Source: Oscillospiraceae bacterium (GTDB taxonomy: Bacteria; Bacillota; Clostridia; Oscillospirales; Oscillospiraceae). From it: a stretch of 64,000 nt of DNA. The notes beneath the pieces are model-generated. The model worked only from the letters and a program-made list of their open reading frames with translations, was not told where the DNA came from and did no database searches. The DNA is taken from assembly GCA_009781515.1 (NCBI GenBank), contig WQXY01000004.1, forward strand, positions 28,618 through 92,617, written 5' to 3'. A program made the position numbers and the translations under genes. Every line of letters starts with the position of its first letter. Positions within the stretch are counted from its first letter, which is position 1. Positions 27,898-36,407 of the stretch are shown here, in pieces.

Positions 27898-28856
27898 GAT
27901 TGTTTCCTCTTATCACGCCTATCATAGGCTTCAATAATCTTTGAAACAAGTGCATGGCGGACAACGTCTGACGCATCGAGTTTACAAATCGCAATATCGG
28001 GAACATTATCAAGTATCCGCATTGCATCACGAAGCCCGCTTGTTTTGTCCGGCGGCAGATCTATTTGAGTAATATCACCCGTTATAACAATCTTTGAACC
28101 GAAACCAAGCCTTGTCAGGAACATTTTCATCTGCTCCCTTGATGTGTTTTGAGCCTCGTCCAATATTATAAAAGAGTCATCAAGAGTTCTGCCGCGCATG
28201 TATGCAAGCGGCGCAACCTCGATATTTCCTTTTTCCAAATATTTGTTATATGTCTCTGCTCCCATAAGCTCAAAGAGAGCGTCGTAGAGCGGACGTAAAT
28301 ACGGGTCAACCTTGCTTTGCATGTCGCCGGGCAAAAATCCGAGGCGTTCCCCTGCTTCAACGGCGGGACGTGTGAGAATAATTCTGTTTATTGATTTTGC
28401 CCGAAATGCCGCAACCGCACATGCAACGGCTAAAAATGTTTTCCCCGTTCCCGCAGGACCGATTGAAAGTGTTACCGTGTTGTTGTTTATTGCTTCGATA
28501 TATTTTTTTTGCCCTAATGTTTTTGCTTTTATGGGCTTACCCTTTGCGGATATACAAACAAGGTCACGGTAAATATCATCAATTTTGCTCTCTTGCCCGT
28601 CACGAATGAGATTTATTATATGGTTGACGTTTTGAGCTTCAATCGGCTCACCCTTTGAGGCAAGCTTCATAAGAGCGTTTATGGTACGCTCGGCATAATG
28701 AATGTTATCCTCTGCTCCCGACAAAATAAGCTCTGAATTTCTGTCGATGATACGCACGTCAAACTCATTTTCAATAAGCAACAAATTTTCATCAAGCGAG
28801 CCGAACACACTTATAATACTCTCAAGTCTGTCTACACTTATTGTTTTTTCGCTCAT
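27894..28856 (-). CDS. phoH: PhoH-like ATPase
   Basis: PhoH proteins are P-loop ATPases related to helicase domains, probably acting on RNA; the role in Firmicutes is not settled. Walker A is GPAGTGKTFLA (about residue 137), followed by RPAVEAGERLGFLPGD, Walker B LDEAQNTSREQMKMFLTRLG and VITGDITQIDLP. An N-terminal KH-like region precedes it. It lies between rqcH and ybeY, with its start directly after the rqcH stop, a conserved Clostridia neighbourhood. Confidence 0.95.
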   Translation of the reverse strand: MSEKTISVDRLESIISVFGSLDENLLLIENEFDVRIIDRNSELILSGAEDNIHYAERTINALMKLASKGEPIEAQNVNHIINLIRDGQESKIDDIYRDLVCISAKGKPIKAKTLGQKKYIEAINNNTVTLSIGPAGTGKTFLAVACAVAAFRAKSINRIILTRPAVEAGERLGFLPGDMQSKVDPYLRPLYDALFELMGAETYNKYLEKGNIEVAPLAYMRGRTLDDSFIILDEAQNTSREQMKMFLTRLGFGSKIVITGDITQIDLPPDKTSGLRDAMRILDNVPDIAICKLDASDVVRHALVSKIIEAYDRRDKRKQS

Positions 28857-30329
28857 TTATTTAATCTCCGTCAGTTCTTTTACTAAATCTTCGTCGGGGG
28901 TGGCTGTTATAGTTTTATAGTCAGTATATATTACCATACCCGGACGGGAATTTGCTTGCTTTTTTACATATTTAACCTGCGTGTAATCTACAGGTACTTT
29001 TCCCGCAGAGCGTGCGGCTGAAAAGTAAGCGGCAACTGCAGCTGCTTCGCGAAGTGTTACATCGTCGGGGGCTTTTCCGTCCAAGCGGATAATTACATGC
29101 GCTCCGTGGATTTTTTGAGCGTGAAGCCAAATGTCTGTTTTTGCGGCTTCCTTAAATGTCAGCTTGTCATTTTGAATATTATTTTTTCCCGCAAGTATTT
29201 GAAATCCTGATGAGGATACAAAACTATTTGGTTTTGACACAGGTTTTTTTATTTTCTTTTTACTTTTTTCCCTGTAATATCCCGTTTCTGACAATTCTGT
29301 GCGAATTTCTTCAAGCTCACTTTCACTTGAAGCCCTCTCAAGCAACTCAATGACGCTCTCAACATACAAAAGCTCCTTTTCCCCCTGTTTAATTTGCTCT
29401 GTAAGGTATTTTTCGGCATTTCGTGCTTTAACATATGCTTTATAGAATTTTGCCGCATTCAACTGCGGTGTTTTTGTTATATCGAGCTTTATCTCACGTT
29501 TTTCGTCTTCCTGCGAATAGAAATCATCGGCAATCAAGACTTCATCGCCTTTTTTCATTCTGTATATGTTTGCAGTTATCAGCTCACCGCATTGACGAAA
29601 ATAATCACGGTCTCCTGTTTCTTTAAGCTCCTCATTTTGTGCCGTCAGCTTTCGTAATAAACGCTTTTGCACTGTCTTCATCTTTTTCAGCAAATCTGCG
29701 CTTTTTTGCCGCATACTATCATCTTTTGCTTTGCGTGTGTAAGTTTCATCAAGTTGTTGTGAAATACTTTCAGACCGGATTGCCTCATCACCTGCGCCTT
29801 CCACGAGTGGCGGATTTGGTGCGGGTGACGGCGGCGGATAATGATATCTCAGCCCCGGCAGCAGCATACGTTTTCCCTGCATATCGCCGCCTATGCGCCG
29901 CAGGCAGTCGATTATAATATTATCACTGTCTGTCAGAATAATATTCGGTAAACGCCCGAACATTTCAATTATAAGCTTTTTGCTTGAAGCATCACCCATT
30001 GCAGTTGATGTTAGGGTGACAAACTCAAGTATCCTCTCAAACGGCGGCTGTGTAATCTCCTTTATCCTTGCCCCCGTCAGATGCTTTCGCAGGAGCATAC
30101 AAAACATCGGCGGTGAAACAGGGTTTTCAAATTTATGCTCCGTTAAATGCACACGTATATCATTTGAACTGACACAAATCAAGAGCCTTTTTATATCGTT
30201 TGACCTCCCCCTGAGGGTGAGTATTACGACACTTTTCCCGGGCTGCTCAATCTTATCTATTTTTTTCTCTTTGAGGTTTTCAAGAAGCTCCTCTTTAATA
30301 AGAGATATTTGCTTAAAATTTAACGGCAT
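28857..30329 (-). CDS. rqcH: RqcH/NFACT family ribosome quality control protein
   Basis: RqcH (formerly fibronectin-binding A-like) binds stalled 50S-peptidyl-tRNA and adds C-terminal alanine tails that mark nascent chains for degradation. The NFACT-N domain includes KKIDKIEQPGKSVVILTLRG, MLLRKHLTGARI and IIEMFGRLPNIILTD. A coiled-coil region (about residues 195-330) carries many Lys/Glu. The NFACT-R domain has GFQILAGKNNIQNDKLTF, DIWLHAQKIHGAHVII and VDYTQVKYVKK. At 490 residues it is shorter than the usual 550-590. It begins 7 bases after the mrnC stop, with AAGGA before the ATG. Older annotation would call it a fibronectin-binding protein. Confidence 0.92.
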   Translation of the reverse strand: MPLNFKQISLIKEELLENLKEKKIDKIEQPGKSVVILTLRGRSNDIKRLLICVSSNDIRVHLTEHKFENPVSPPMFCMLLRKHLTGARIKEITQPPFERILEFVTLTSTAMGDASSKKLIIEMFGRLPNIILTDSDNIIIDCLRRIGGDMQGKRMLLPGLRYHYPPPSPAPNPPLVEGAGDEAIRSESISQQLDETYTRKAKDDSMRQKSADLLKKMKTVQKRLLRKLTAQNEELKETGDRDYFRQCGELITANIYRMKKGDEVLIADDFYSQEDEKREIKLDITKTPQLNAAKFYKAYVKARNAEKYLTEQIKQGEKELLYVESVIELLERASSESELEEIRTELSETGYYREKSKKKIKKPVSKPNSFVSSSGFQILAGKNNIQNDKLTFKEAAKTDIWLHAQKIHGAHVIIRLDGKAPDDVTLREAAAVAAYFSAARSAGKVPVDYTQVKYVKKQANSRPGMVIYTDYKTITATPDEDLVKELTEIK

Positions 30330-30335
30330 AAGGAA

Positions 30336-30737
30336 TTAATCCTTTCGTATCATTATCTCAAATAGCTCGTTTAGCCGCTTTGTATTACCGGAAAGGTACA
30401 GATAACCAAAAACGGTCTCTACTGCCGTAGCTGTGTGATATTCTTTGTGAGTTGAGCTTTTGGGGGTATGCCCCGTGTTTGAGTTTCGTCCGCGTTTATA
30501 CATTTGCGTTTCTTCATCGGTCAAAACAGACAGCAGAGCTTGCGCCGCTTTTGCCTGAGCCTTTGCAGATACATATTCCACTGTGCGGCTGTGAAGCTTA
30601 TCGGCAGCCCAAATTCCACTCTCGCATAAATAGGTTCTGACCATAAGGTCAAAAACAGCATCACCGATACTCGCCAGTGCAAGTGTCGATATTTCACGCA
30701 GCTCACTTTTCAGCTCGGGCTTTAGGTAATCTTCCAA
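30336..30737 (-). CDS. mrnC: Mini-ribonuclease III
   Basis: MrnC is an RNase III catalytic domain without a double-stranded RNA-binding domain that matures 23S rRNA termini in Firmicutes. The catalytic acidic residues are in ALASIGDAVFDLMVRTYL and ATAVETVFGYLYLSG. The 133-residue length fits. The start codon is TTG with GGGG 8 bases upstream. It is the first gene of the mrnC-rqcH-phoH-ybeY-era-recO series. In Bacillus mrnC lies next to cysS and rlmB, so this neighbourhood differs. Confidence 0.93.
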   Translation of the reverse strand: MEDYLKPELKSELREISTLALASIGDAVFDLMVRTYLCESGIWAADKLHSRTVEYVSAKAQAKAAQALLSVLTDEETQMYKRGRNSNTGHTPKSSTHKEYHTATAVETVFGYLYLSGNTKRLNELFEIMIRKD

Positions 30738-30757
30738 GGTGTTTTCCCCACTTAAAC

Positions 30758-30791
30758 GCGGCGAAGACCGCCAACCTGCGTTCCTCGCCGC
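30758..30791 (-). other. GC-rich hairpin between ftsZ and mrnC
   Basis: GCGGCGA and TCGCCGC form a 7-bp stem around a 20-base loop, between the ftsZ stop and the mrnC start. There is no long T run after it, so it is a weak terminator or processing site at best. Confidence 0.4.
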
Positions 30792-30812
30792 CTCTTTATG
30801 AATTTATATGAA

Positions 30813-32009
30813 TTATTTTGAGTTAAATATTTTGAATATTGTATCAAACGGGTCTTCTTCCGCAGGAGGCTCAGGCGGTGGCGGTGGCGGAGCTGCAGGC
30901 TCTTGTGCCTGCGCCGGCGCTGCTGTTACTGCTGCCGTTGGTGCTGCTGCTACCGGCTCGGACTTGAGAGCATCGTCAACTCTTTTTGATACATAGGAGT
31001 CTGAGAGAACAGAAGCGGCTCTGATACTGCTGATATCATCGGATATTTTCGGCTGTCCGTCAAAGCGGGTTGCAATAACAACCACTCTGATTTCGTCTTC
31101 CATATTTTCATCAAATGAAGCACCGAAGATAATGTTGGCATCGGGGTGTGCAGCCTCAGCCACAAGGCTTGCTGCTATTTCAACATCATCAAGGTCAATA
31201 TCGAGCGAGCCTGTGATATTTACAAGCACACCGCGCGCTCCGTCGATTGATGTTTCCATAAGCGGGCTTGTAACGGCGGCACGTGCTGCTTCTTCGGCTT
31301 TGCCTTTGCCTGCTGCATGACCGACACCCATGTGTGCAAATCCGGCATCTTTCATAATTGAAGTAACGTCTGCAAAGTCGAGGTTAATAAACCCTGTCTT
31401 TTTAATAAGCTCGGAGATACTCACAACTGCCTGATGAAGTACGCTATCCGCAATTTCAAAAGCATTTGCGAAAGTGAGTTTCTGGTCGGAAACCGACTTT
31501 AGTCTGTCGTTTGGAATTACAAGCAGGGAGTCAACCTTTCCGAGCAGGTTTTTAATACCGTCCTCAGCTTGCTCCATGCGGCGCTTGCCTTCAAAGCTGA
31601 ATGGTTTTGTTACAACACCGACTGTCAGCGCACGGGCTTCGCGGGCTATGTCTGCAACAATCGGGGACGCACCTGTTCCTGTTCCCCCGCCCATTCCTCC
31701 GGCGATGAAGACCATGTCGGCATCTTCGAGTGCCTTAGCTACGCTGTTACGACTTTCTTCGGCTGCTTTTTTGCCAATCTCCGGGCTTGAGCCTGCGCCT
31801 TGACCCATTGTAAGCTTTTCGCCTATCTGCACCTTTGCGGCTGCATTTGAAGCTGAAAGAGCCGGTTTGTCCGTATTGATAGCTATGAATTCCACACCTT
31901 GTGTTCCCGCAGAAACCATTCTGTTCACAACATTGTTACCGGCACCACCGACTCCGGCTACCTTAATAACAACTACATTGTCAGGAGCGCTTTCTATAGA
32001 AACCGCCAT
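30813..32009 (-). CDS. ftsZ: Cell division protein FtsZ
   Basis: FtsZ is the tubulin-like GTPase forming the division ring. The GTP-binding motifs are KVAGVGGAGNNVVNRM, IAINTD, the tubulin signature GGMGGGTGTGASP and VIPNDRL. A Pro/Ala-rich linker (AAPAQAQEPAAPPPPPP) leads to a C-terminal peptide ending DPFDTIFKIFNSK, which departs from the DIPxFLR consensus common for partner binding. The ORF opens at 32069, but ATG 32009 has GGAGG 8 bases upstream while the longer start has no clear site; trimming gives 398 residues. Transcription comes from its own promoter and possibly from the upstream division genes. Confidence 0.97.
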   Translation of the reverse strand: MAVSIESAPDNVVVIKVAGVGGAGNNVVNRMVSAGTQGVEFIAINTDKPALSASNAAAKVQIGEKLTMGQGAGSSPEIGKKAAEESRNSVAKALEDADMVFIAGGMGGGTGTGASPIVADIAREARALTVGVVTKPFSFEGKRRMEQAEDGIKNLLGKVDSLLVIPNDRLKSVSDQKLTFANAFEIADSVLHQAVVSISELIKKTGFINLDFADVTSIMKDAGFAHMGVGHAAGKGKAEEAARAAVTSPLMETSIDGARGVLVNITGSLDIDLDDVEIAASLVAEAAHPDANIIFGASFDENMEDEIRVVVIATRFDGQPKISDDISSIRAASVLSDSYVSKRVDDALKSEPVAAAPTAAVTAAPAQAQEPAAPPPPPPEPPAEEDPFDTIFKIFNSK

Positions 32010-32079
32010 GTACTCATCCTCCAGTACTTTATTATTGTCTATTTGCATTTGCTCGTATTGTTTATTCATATTTTATACC

Positions 32080-32093
32080 GCATCTTAAGATGC
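32080..32093. promoter_or_regulatory. 14-bp palindrome in the ftsZ leader
   Basis: GCATCTTAAGATGC is perfectly palindromic and lies between the ftsZ promoter and the ribosome site. It could be an operator or a leader stem. No known regulator site was recognised. Confidence 0.45.
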
Positions 32094-32126
32094 AATGATA
32101 ACTAAAAAATGCACACATCATCGGAT

Positions 32127-32155
32127 ATTTTATCTTTTTTTTGCTTCAAGGTCAA
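32127..32155 (-). promoter_or_regulatory. Promoter of ftsZ
   Basis: Minus-strand TTGACC and TAAAAT are separated by exactly 17 bases, just after the ftsQ stop. It gives ftsZ a leader of about 110 bases and lets it be expressed independently of the division-wall cluster. Confidence 0.8.
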
Positions 32156-32172
32156 TACTTTTCTTAAAAACT

Positions 32173-32949
32173 TTACTCCGGTGAGAATTTGATGTCACCG
32201 GACGGGTCACTCATATTAATAACAACCCGTGTATTTGGATATGTGCTTTGAATTTGTGAAATATTTGCTTTCAGTGTTCCCAGTTTGGTTCTTAAATCAC
32301 TGATACCTCCGAGAACCACTCTGTATAGCTCGCGAAAACCGAAGTTGATGTTGTTAATATTTGAAACGTCTAAGTAATTTACATCATCAATTAAGCCCTC
32401 ACGTTCCATTGAGATAAGAACATTTTGCATTGCTTGAAAATATGACTCCACTCCTGCTTCGGATTTTATTTGCAAGCCGACCATTGCTTCGCTGACTAAT
32501 ACACCGCGTACTTCTACAAGTCCTTTTACATCAAGGTTTGGAACAAGACTTATTGCTATGGGCGACCTTTCAAGCACCCTGCCTGTTGCGTCGATAACGA
32601 CTATATCACCTGCAAAGTATAAATATGCTACTGCCGTGCTTTCAACGACCGTAATGGTTAATGTATCGGGAAATTCACGTGATATTTCCACAGTGCTTAT
32701 ATATGGCAGCTCCTTGCGGATATTTGAAGCGACTGTCTGCTCATTTAAGTATAATAAGTTGTCTCCTCTTGACACGCCCGAGGCTTCTATGATTTGCTCG
32801 GGTGTATACACGGACGCTCCGTTTATAACAAAGAAATTTACGCTCAAAAATGCACTCGTTCCGATTAGCGTCATAACACCAATAAGAGTAATGCCAAGAA
32901 CAATATACATTACCGATGCTCTGCTAAACTGCCTTTTTTTCTTTTTCAT
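32173..32949 (-). CDS. ftsQ: Cell division protein FtsQ/DivIB
   Basis: FtsQ (DivIB in Gram-positives) is a bitopic divisome protein that joins FtsL and DivIC. A short basic cytoplasmic N-terminus (MKKKKRQFSR) precedes one membrane segment (VMYIVLGITLIGVMTLIGTSAFL). The POTRA domain follows (FFVINGASVYTPEQIIEASGVSRGDNLLYLN), then the FtsQ-type region with ISREFPDTLTITVVE and VIDATGRVLE. The 258-residue length is normal. AGGAG lies before the ATG, and it begins 10 bases after murG. Confidence 0.92.
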   Translation of the reverse strand: MKKKKRQFSRASVMYIVLGITLIGVMTLIGTSAFLSVNFFVINGASVYTPEQIIEASGVSRGDNLLYLNEQTVASNIRKELPYISTVEISREFPDTLTITVVESTAVAYLYFAGDIVVIDATGRVLERSPIAISLVPNLDVKGLVEVRGVLVSEAMVGLQIKSEAGVESYFQAMQNVLISMEREGLIDDVNYLDVSNINNINFGFRELYRVVLGGISDLRTKLGTLKANISQIQSTYPNTRVVINMSDPSGDIKFSPE

Positions 32950-32959
32950 GGCTATGCTC

Positions 32960-34039
32960 CTAAATCAAGCTCAAAATGAGGTCAACTATATCGGATGTTG
33001 CATTTGGTGCCGAGAGTTTTTTCGACGCCTCTGACATAACTTCAAGTTTCTCTTTGTTTGACACAAGCTCGAGTGCCGCATTGTAAAGTTTTTCGCCTGT
33101 GCAATCCTTTTCTTCTATCATTTTTGCGGCGCCGACTTCTTCAAGCTGTTTTGCATTTATTGTCTGTACATTGTCGGGCACATGCGGCGAGGGTATGAGT
33201 ATGCTCGGTTTTCCTAATGTCGTCAGCTCGGCGAGTGTAATAGCTCCTGCCCTGCATATAACAAGGTCTGCTTTTTTCATTTGCTGCGGCATATCGTCTA
33301 TGTAATCACGTATGTCAGCATACGGCGGGGTGGAATTCGGCAGCAAACTTCGGCTGTTTCCCGCTGCATGTGTGTGGTAAAAGCTGTTATCTCTGTGATT
33401 GTTTTTAATAAAATCAATCATAATCTCATTCATTTTTTCTGAACCGAGCGACCCCCAAAAGGAAACAATAAACGGCTTATCGGAGCTTTCCTGCTCTTTT
33501 TCATCTGTAATTCGCTCATAAAATTCCTTCCGAAGCGGTGTACCTGTTTGTATGAGACGGTCGGGAGCCTTATAGTATGTGTCATAACCGGGGTATGTCG
33601 TCATGATTTTGTCAACTATACCGCTAAGTAGCCTTACTGTCATTCCGGGCTTTGCATTTGACTCATGCAAAAACGTAGGAATTTTCATTTTTGCCGCCGC
33701 TTTAAGCACCGGATAACATACATATCCGCCCGTGCCGATTACTGCACTTGGTTTTGCCTCTTTGAGTATCTTTTTAACCTTGCTTTTGACCGATATTACA
33801 CCAAACAGGGATTTTGTATTATATATTACGGCACTTGGCGAAATACTGCGCCTCAGTCCTGTCATTTTTATATTCTTAAGCTCAAAGCCCGCAGCAGGAA
33901 CCAAACGCTTTTCAAGAGGTCTGTCGGCACCAATAAATATTATTTTACTCTCCGGCAGCCTGTTTTGTATTTCTACGGCAATGCTTATACCGGGATTAAC
34001 ATGTCCTGCCGTTCCGCCGCAAACAACTAAAAATGTCAT
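32960..34039 (-). CDS. murG: UDP-GlcNAc-lipid I GlcNAc transferase MurG
   Basis: MurG adds GlcNAc to lipid I to give lipid II on the inner membrane face. The N-terminal glycine-rich loop GGTAGHVNPGI, the acceptor-side KPSAVIGTGGYVCYPVL and the C-terminal donor-site CRAGAITLAELTTLGKPSILIPSPH are typical. The 359-residue length is normal. The start overlaps the ftsW stop by 4 bases (ATGA). Confidence 0.97.
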   Translation of the reverse strand: MTFLVVCGGTAGHVNPGISIAVEIQNRLPESKIIFIGADRPLEKRLVPAAGFELKNIKMTGLRRSISPSAVIYNTKSLFGVISVKSKVKKILKEAKPSAVIGTGGYVCYPVLKAAAKMKIPTFLHESNAKPGMTVRLLSGIVDKIMTTYPGYDTYYKAPDRLIQTGTPLRKEFYERITDEKEQESSDKPFIVSFWGSLGSEKMNEIMIDFIKNNHRDNSFYHTHAAGNSRSLLPNSTPPYADIRDYIDDMPQQMKKADLVICRAGAITLAELTTLGKPSILIPSPHVPDNVQTINAKQLEEVGAAKMIEEKDCTGEKLYNAALELVSNKEKLEVMSEASKKLSAPNATSDIVDLILSLI

Positions 34040-35382
34040 AGCTTGACCTTATCCTTTTCCGGAACCGGCGGTATTTCACGAGATACCGAAAGTATGATGC
34101 CTATTTGTACAAGCTGCAGCCACAATGCAGTTCCGCCGTAACTGAAAAACGGTAGGGATATGCCTGTCGCCGGAAGCATGTTGGTGACAACAGCAATGTT
34201 CAAAAACACTTGCAGGGCAAGCAGACTTGTTATCCCTATAGTAACGAGTGAGCCGAAATTATCATTTGCATTGAGTGCAAGCCAGTAGCCGCGTATTATC
34301 AGAAGCACAAAAAGCATAATGACAAGCATTGCTCCGACAAAACCGAGTTCCTCACAAACTATTGCAAAAATATAATCGTTGTGCTCTTCGGGCAGATACA
34401 GATATTTTTGTCTGCTTTGCCCGAGTCCCTGACCAAGTAAACCGCCCGAACCTATGGCATTGAGCGACTGGCGGATTTGAAATCCGTCACGAAGCGGGTC
34501 ATTATCGGGGTTGAGCCATGCATTTATACGCCTGCCCTCATATCCGAGACCCGAGAAGTCCACATTATTTCTGATTGTCTCTACTGAAACATCACTAAGC
34601 TCAAATTCAGGCATGTTGGAGCGAAGCTGAAAATACACAAGTCCTGCAACCATTGATACTAAAATGGCTACAACCAATATAAACCACCGGATGTTAGTAC
34701 CTCCCGCAAACATCATGACCGCCGCAAGTGCTGTAATGATGATGATTGCAGATAGATGCGGCTCCATTCTGAGCAAAACTATCATTATGCATGTCACAAT
34801 AGCAAAAGGTATTACACCGAACTTAAACGTCTTCATTTTTTCTTTGCCGATTTTACATGCCATTTGCGCAAAGGATAAGATAAGTGCAAGCTTTGCGACC
34901 TCGGACGGTTGAAATGTGAGCAGTCCGTTTTCAGCGGTGCCAAGACCTATCCAACGTCTTGCACCATTTACTTTTATACCGATTATCAGCACCAATACAA
35001 GCAATACTATTGACACAAAAAGCAGTTGCATTGAAAAACGGCTGATTGTTTTTATTCTGATTTGCGATGTAACGAGCATCAGTGCCACACCCGTCAGCGC
35101 GAATGTTCCCTGACGCAGGAAAAGCCTAAGCGGCTCGCTCGATGTATAATAACCGCGGGCAAAACTTGCAGAGAGCACCATAATGACACCAATAAGAAGT
35201 ATGACAAGGGTTATCACAAGCATCGGCTTATCAATACCGGGGGATTTGACCGCAGCTTTTTCATACTCGCTCGATAAGTCACGCTCTCCCCAACCGAGCA
35301 TACTGTTCTCGCCGAGGTTAAACTCCGGCTGCACGAACTTTTCGAGTTCATTCAATTCTTCAAGAACTTTTTTGCTATCCAT
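34036..35382 (-). CDS. ftsW: FtsW-type SEDS peptidoglycan glycosyltransferase
   Basis: This is a SEDS-family polytopic membrane protein; with its cognate class B PBP it polymerises septal lipid II. About ten membrane segments follow a 45-residue cytoplasmic N-terminus. Signatures include QPSEVAKLALILSFA, GQGLGQSRQKYLYLPEEHNDYIFAIVCEELGF and LPFFSYGGTALW. Position between mraY and murG, near a division PBP, supports FtsW rather than RodA; SpoVE is a possible alternative if the organism sporulates. The ribosome site of the start is weak. Confidence 0.92.
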   Translation of the reverse strand: MDSKKVLEELNELEKFVQPEFNLGENSMLGWGERDLSSEYEKAAVKSPGIDKPMLVITLVILLIGVIMVLSASFARGYYTSSEPLRLFLRQGTFALTGVALMLVTSQIRIKTISRFSMQLLFVSIVLLVLVLIIGIKVNGARRWIGLGTAENGLLTFQPSEVAKLALILSFAQMACKIGKEKMKTFKFGVIPFAIVTCIMIVLLRMEPHLSAIIIITALAAVMMFAGGTNIRWFILVVAILVSMVAGLVYFQLRSNMPEFELSDVSVETIRNNVDFSGLGYEGRRINAWLNPDNDPLRDGFQIRQSLNAIGSGGLLGQGLGQSRQKYLYLPEEHNDYIFAIVCEELGFVGAMLVIMLFVLLIIRGYWLALNANDNFGSLVTIGITSLLALQVFLNIAVVTNMLPATGISLPFFSYGGTALWLQLVQIGIILSVSREIPPVPEKDKVKL

Positions 35383-35411
35383 TCAAAAAACCATTTCTTT
35401 ATGTTTTTGTA

Positions 35412-36395
35412 CTACCTGTTATACACGCCAAGATATGATATTGTCGCAAATATTGAAGATACTATTGTAAAAACTATAAACAGTTTGTATTCACTCCAAC
35501 CGCACATTTCAAAATGATGATGTATCGGCGCCATTTTGAATACTCTTTTTCCTTTTGAGAGCTTAAAATATGTCACCTGTATGATGTCCGAAAACGCTTC
35601 GACGATATATACAAAGCCCAAAACTATCAGCAGCATCGGCATGTCCATTGCAAAAGCAAGCGCACAAACCGCACCGCCTAAAAACAGCGACCCTGTATCC
35701 CCCATAAAAACCTTTGCAGGATAAAAGTTAAATATCAAAAATGCTATCAGTCCGCCAAGCAGAGCGGCAGCGAAAAGCCCTACAGTTGTGTGCTCTATGT
35801 GAAGTGCAATCGCAAGTATGCAGGCCGCTACGGGAATTGTAACCCCCGTGACAAGCCCGTCGGCACCGTCTGTTATATTTACGGAATTGACTGTACCGAC
35901 TATAACAAAGGATGCAAAAATGTAATAAATAGGCAACGGGATGTGAACTGAAATGTCGATAAACGGGATGTACAGATTTGTTGTAAGATTTCCTATCATG
36001 TGCATAATCGCTACATAACCGAGCGCTACAAATAATTGAAGCGCAAACTTCTGCTTGGCTTTTAAGCCGAGATTTTGTTTTTTCTTAAGCTTTACATAAT
36101 CGTCAAACAGACCGATTGCAGCAAAGACAAGAGCAAATGCTATGACTGTAATATGCCCGAGTCTTCCCTCGCGTATTTCACCGATGCCGACCGCGAGAAC
36201 CGCAACTGTTATACCTGCGATAAACATTAAACCGCCCATTGTTGGTGTTCCCTGTTTTCCCTTGTGCCAAACAGGTCCGTCCTCTTGTATCATTTGCCCT
36301 GCTTTCATACGGCGAAGCGCGGGAATTAGAACCAATCCCACTAAAACAGTGATTGTAAATGATACGGCAAATGAAATTGAAATTAGTATCAGCAT
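35412..36395 (-). CDS. mraY: Phospho-MurNAc-pentapeptide transferase MraY
   Basis: MraY transfers phospho-MurNAc-pentapeptide to undecaprenyl phosphate, forming lipid I. The 327-residue protein has about ten membrane helices and the catalytic motifs GLFDDYVKL, NSVNITDGADGLVTG and the C-terminal PIHHHFEMCGWSE. KQGTPTMGGLMFI is also characteristic. It sits between murE and ftsW; murF and murD, usual neighbours, are absent on both sides. Confidence 0.97.
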   Translation of the reverse strand: MLILISISFAVSFTITVLVGLVLIPALRRMKAGQMIQEDGPVWHKGKQGTPTMGGLMFIAGITVAVLAVGIGEIREGRLGHITVIAFALVFAAIGLFDDYVKLKKKQNLGLKAKQKFALQLFVALGYVAIMHMIGNLTTNLYIPFIDISVHIPLPIYYIFASFVIVGTVNSVNITDGADGLVTGVTIPVAACILAIALHIEHTTVGLFAAALLGGLIAFLIFNFYPAKVFMGDTGSLFLGGAVCALAFAMDMPMLLIVLGFVYIVEAFSDIIQVTYFKLSKGKRVFKMAPIHHHFEMCGWSEYKLFIVFTIVSSIFATISYLGVYNR

Positions 36396-36407
36396 AGTGT
36401 TTATCCT

